64,000 bases of DNA from the NCBI GenBank assembly GCA_025698895.1, contig JAILWO010000002.1, positions 868,001 through 932,000 of the forward strand. The letters run 5' to 3'. This DNA is from Rhizobiaceae bacterium (GTDB lineage Bacteria; Pseudomonadota; Alphaproteobacteria; Rhizobiales; Rhizobiaceae). A program made the translations under genes and the position numbers. The notes beneath the pieces are model-generated. The model was not told where the DNA came from and searched no databases. It worked only from the letters and a program-made list of their open reading frames with translations. Below, in pieces: positions 62,488-64,000 of this stretch. Within the stretch, counting starts at the first letter, position 1. Each line of letters begins with the position of its first letter.

Positions 62488-64000
62488 ATGGCGGGCATGG
62501 CCGGCTCCGAACGTTCAGGCCTGGAGGTCACGCTGGAGCGGCGTCTGTTCGACGCGCCGGCGACCGAGCCCGCGCCGGACGGACAAGTGCCGGCAACGGT
62601 GCGCGACGGCGTCCTGGCGCACGGGCCAGCGAACGGAAGCAGGCGAAGGCGGCCGCGGCGTGCGCGGGCCAAGCTGGCCGGCGTATTGGAAGAGGAGGTC
62701 GAGCGGGGCGCGCTGTTCCTCCTCATCCCGATCGCACTGGGGATAGGGGCACTCGGCTATTTCCTGCTGCCGGTGGAGCCGGCATGGCCGATCGCGGCGG
62801 CATGTCCGGCCGTGGCCGGCCTGGCGGCGTTCGTGATGCGCGAGCGGCTCGTGGCCGGGCGCGTACTGCTCGGCGTCGCGCTGGTGCTGGCGGGACTGTT
62901 GGCGGCCAAACTCGAAACCTGGCGCGCCTCGACCCCGATGCTGGGCTCGGCCGTGATAACGCGGCTGACCGGCGAGGTCGAGGCGATCGAGACGATGGCG
63001 ACCGGACGGGTGCGGCTCACCCTGACGGTGATGTCCACGGCGCGGCCGGCGCTGCGCCATGCGCCGGACCGCGTCCGGCTGAGCGCCGCGTCGGCGCCGG
63101 ACGGGCTGACGGTGGGTTCGGTCGTGGAGGGCGTGGCGCGCCTGTTTCCGCCATCTGGGCCGCTCAGGCCGTCGAGCTATGATTTCGCTTTCGAGAGCTA
63201 TTTCGACGGGCGCGGCGCCACGGGCTTCTATTATGGAAATCCGGAAATCGTGGACGATCAGGCGCAGGCGGGGCCGGTCGAACACGCGCGGCTCTTCATC
63301 GAAAGAACCCGAATGGCCATCGCCGAGCGCATCCGCGCCGTGATCGGCGGTCGATCGGGAGAGATCGCGGCCGCGCTGGTTGTTGGCATACGCGGCGGCA
63401 TTCCCGAAGAGGCCAACGAGGCGCTGAGAAAGACGGGCCTGGCCCATGTCCTGTCGATCTCGGGCCTGCACATGGCGTTGGTCGCATTTACCGTCATGTT
63501 CGCGATCCGGCTGGGCTTCGCGCTGTTTCCCAACGTCGCCTCGCGATGGCCGGTGAAGAAGATCGCGGCGGCGGCCGCGCTGACGGTGGCGGCGCTCTAC
63601 CTGTCGGTGTCGGGCGCGCAGGTGGCCGCGCAGCGCGCCTTCATCATGCTGGCGGTGATGCTCGGCGCGCTGCTGTTCGACCAGGCCGCGATCACGATGC
63701 GCAACCTGGCGATCGCGGCGATCGTGATACTCGTCATGTCGCCGCACGAGATCGTCGGCCCGAGTTTCCAGATGTCGTTCGCGGCGACGGCGGCGCTGAT
63801 CGCCGGCTACGCCGCCTGGGGCGAAAGGCGTGCCGCGCGCCTCGAAGCCGGACGCGCGACCGCGCCGCGCTGGCCGACGGCAGCAAAACTCAGGCGCTAC
63901 GCCTTCGGGCTGGCCGCTACCTCGGTCATTGCCGGGCTCGCGACGACGATCTATGGCGTGTGGCATTTCCAGCGCGTGTCGCCGCTCAGCCTGTTCGCGA
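62488..64000 (+). CDS. comEC: ComEC/Rec2 family competence protein (5' part, partial)
   Basis: An open reading frame of at least 504 codons that runs off the window. The N-terminus is polar and basic (about 75 residues). Membrane segments follow around LFLLIPIALGIGALGYFLLP. The DUF4131-type OB-like domain (RLTGEVEAIETMATGRVRLT) comes next, and then the Competence domain signature AHVLSISGLHMALVAFTVMF. GVRGGIP-type (here GIRGGIPEE) and VSGAQVAAQRAFIM are characteristic. It would form the DNA-uptake channel; the C-terminal metallo-beta-lactamase-like part, if present, lies beyond the window. Confidence 0.9.
   Translation, partial: MAGMAGSERSGLEVTLERRLFDAPATEPAPDGQVPATVRDGVLAHGPANGSRRRRPRRARAKLAGVLEEEVERGALFLLIPIALGIGALGYFLLPVEPAWPIAAACPAVAGLAAFVMRERLVAGRVLLGVALVLAGLLAAKLETWRASTPMLGSAVITRLTGEVEAIETMATGRVRLTLTVMSTARPALRHAPDRVRLSAASAPDGLTVGSVVEGVARLFPPSGPLRPSSYDFAFESYFDGRGATGFYYGNPEIVDDQAQAGPVEHARLFIERTRMAIAERIRAVIGGRSGEIAAALVVGIRGGIPEEANEALRKTGLAHVLSISGLHMALVAFTVMFAIRLGFALFPNVASRWPVKKIAAAAALTVAALYLSVSGAQVAAQRAFIMLAVMLGALLFDQAAITMRNLAIAAIVILVMSPHEIVGPSFQMSFAATAALIAGYAAWGERRAARLEAGRATAPRWPTAAKLRRYAFGLAATSVIAGLATTIYGVWHFQRVSPLSLFA

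Overview
The window is GC-rich chromosomal DNA from an alphaproteobacterium, most likely a member of the Hyphomicrobiales (Rhizobiales) close to the Phyllobacteriaceae (Mesorhizobium-like). The basis is the gene content (EipB/DUF1849, SspB with DUF4169 and a ribbon-helix-helix partner, LpxI in the lpx operon), a circularly permuted two-piece tmRNA with tag ANDNYAEARLAA, and rhizobial-type short palindromic intergenic repeats. No species call is made.

Region by region. 1-4.7 kb: the 3' part of clpA, then azlCD and an SbtA/SbtB-like bicarbonate-transporter pair, followed by a stray second copy of the azlD 3' end. 4.7-11.4 kb: small metabolic genes (VOC protein, arginase-family protein, ArsR/double-SRPBCC pair, HIT, GNAT, GDPD-RidA) and eipB. 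11.4-16.5 kb: an accessory patch with a BrnT/BrnA toxin-antitoxin pair, an AT-richer orphan gene with a PD-(D/E)XK-like nuclease motif, and a uvrD/pcrA helicase gene carrying an in-frame insertion of repeat DNA. 16.6-23.1 kb: a Spy/CpxP-like protein with a two-component system, a proVWX betaine/proline ABC transporter and a small membrane protein with an Asp-Val repeat tail. 23.1-32.4 kb: a MerR/CDF metal-efflux pair, a thioesterase, a GlcD-type FAD oxidase, a giant AsmA protein and the sspB operon.

32.5-37 kb: ssrA (minus strand), tRNA-Thr(TGT), a LuxR-type response regulator, a soluble hybrid histidine kinase and a FIST-domain protein. The last three resemble the NosP/NahK-type signalling set. 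37.2-41 kb: a form II (CoxL-like) molybdenum hydroxylase, order small-large-medium subunit, bordered by hairpin repeats. 41.2-45.5 kb: a divergent Gate-domain membrane protein/Lrp pair sharing a 19-bp palindrome, a DUF1579-like protein, a uridine-kinase-like ATPase, and a stand-alone Shedu (SduA, DUF4263) anti-phage nuclease gene just upstream of rpsB.

45.7-59.2 kb: the long translation/envelope operon rpsB-tsf-pyrH-frr-uppS-cdsA-rseP-bamA-lpxD-fabZ-lpxA-lpxI-lpxB. Compared with E. coli it lacks dxr and skp and gains lpxI. 59.2-64 kb: a DUF3175 protein, gltA, gltX, and the 5' part of a ComEC/Rec2 gene running off the end.

The observations most worth a second look are the orphan nuclease abutting uvrD, the Shedu gene, the repeat DNA translated inside UvrD between helicase motifs II and III, hairpin repeats that supply the stop codons of neighbouring genes, and the duplicated azlD tail that brackets sbtAB.
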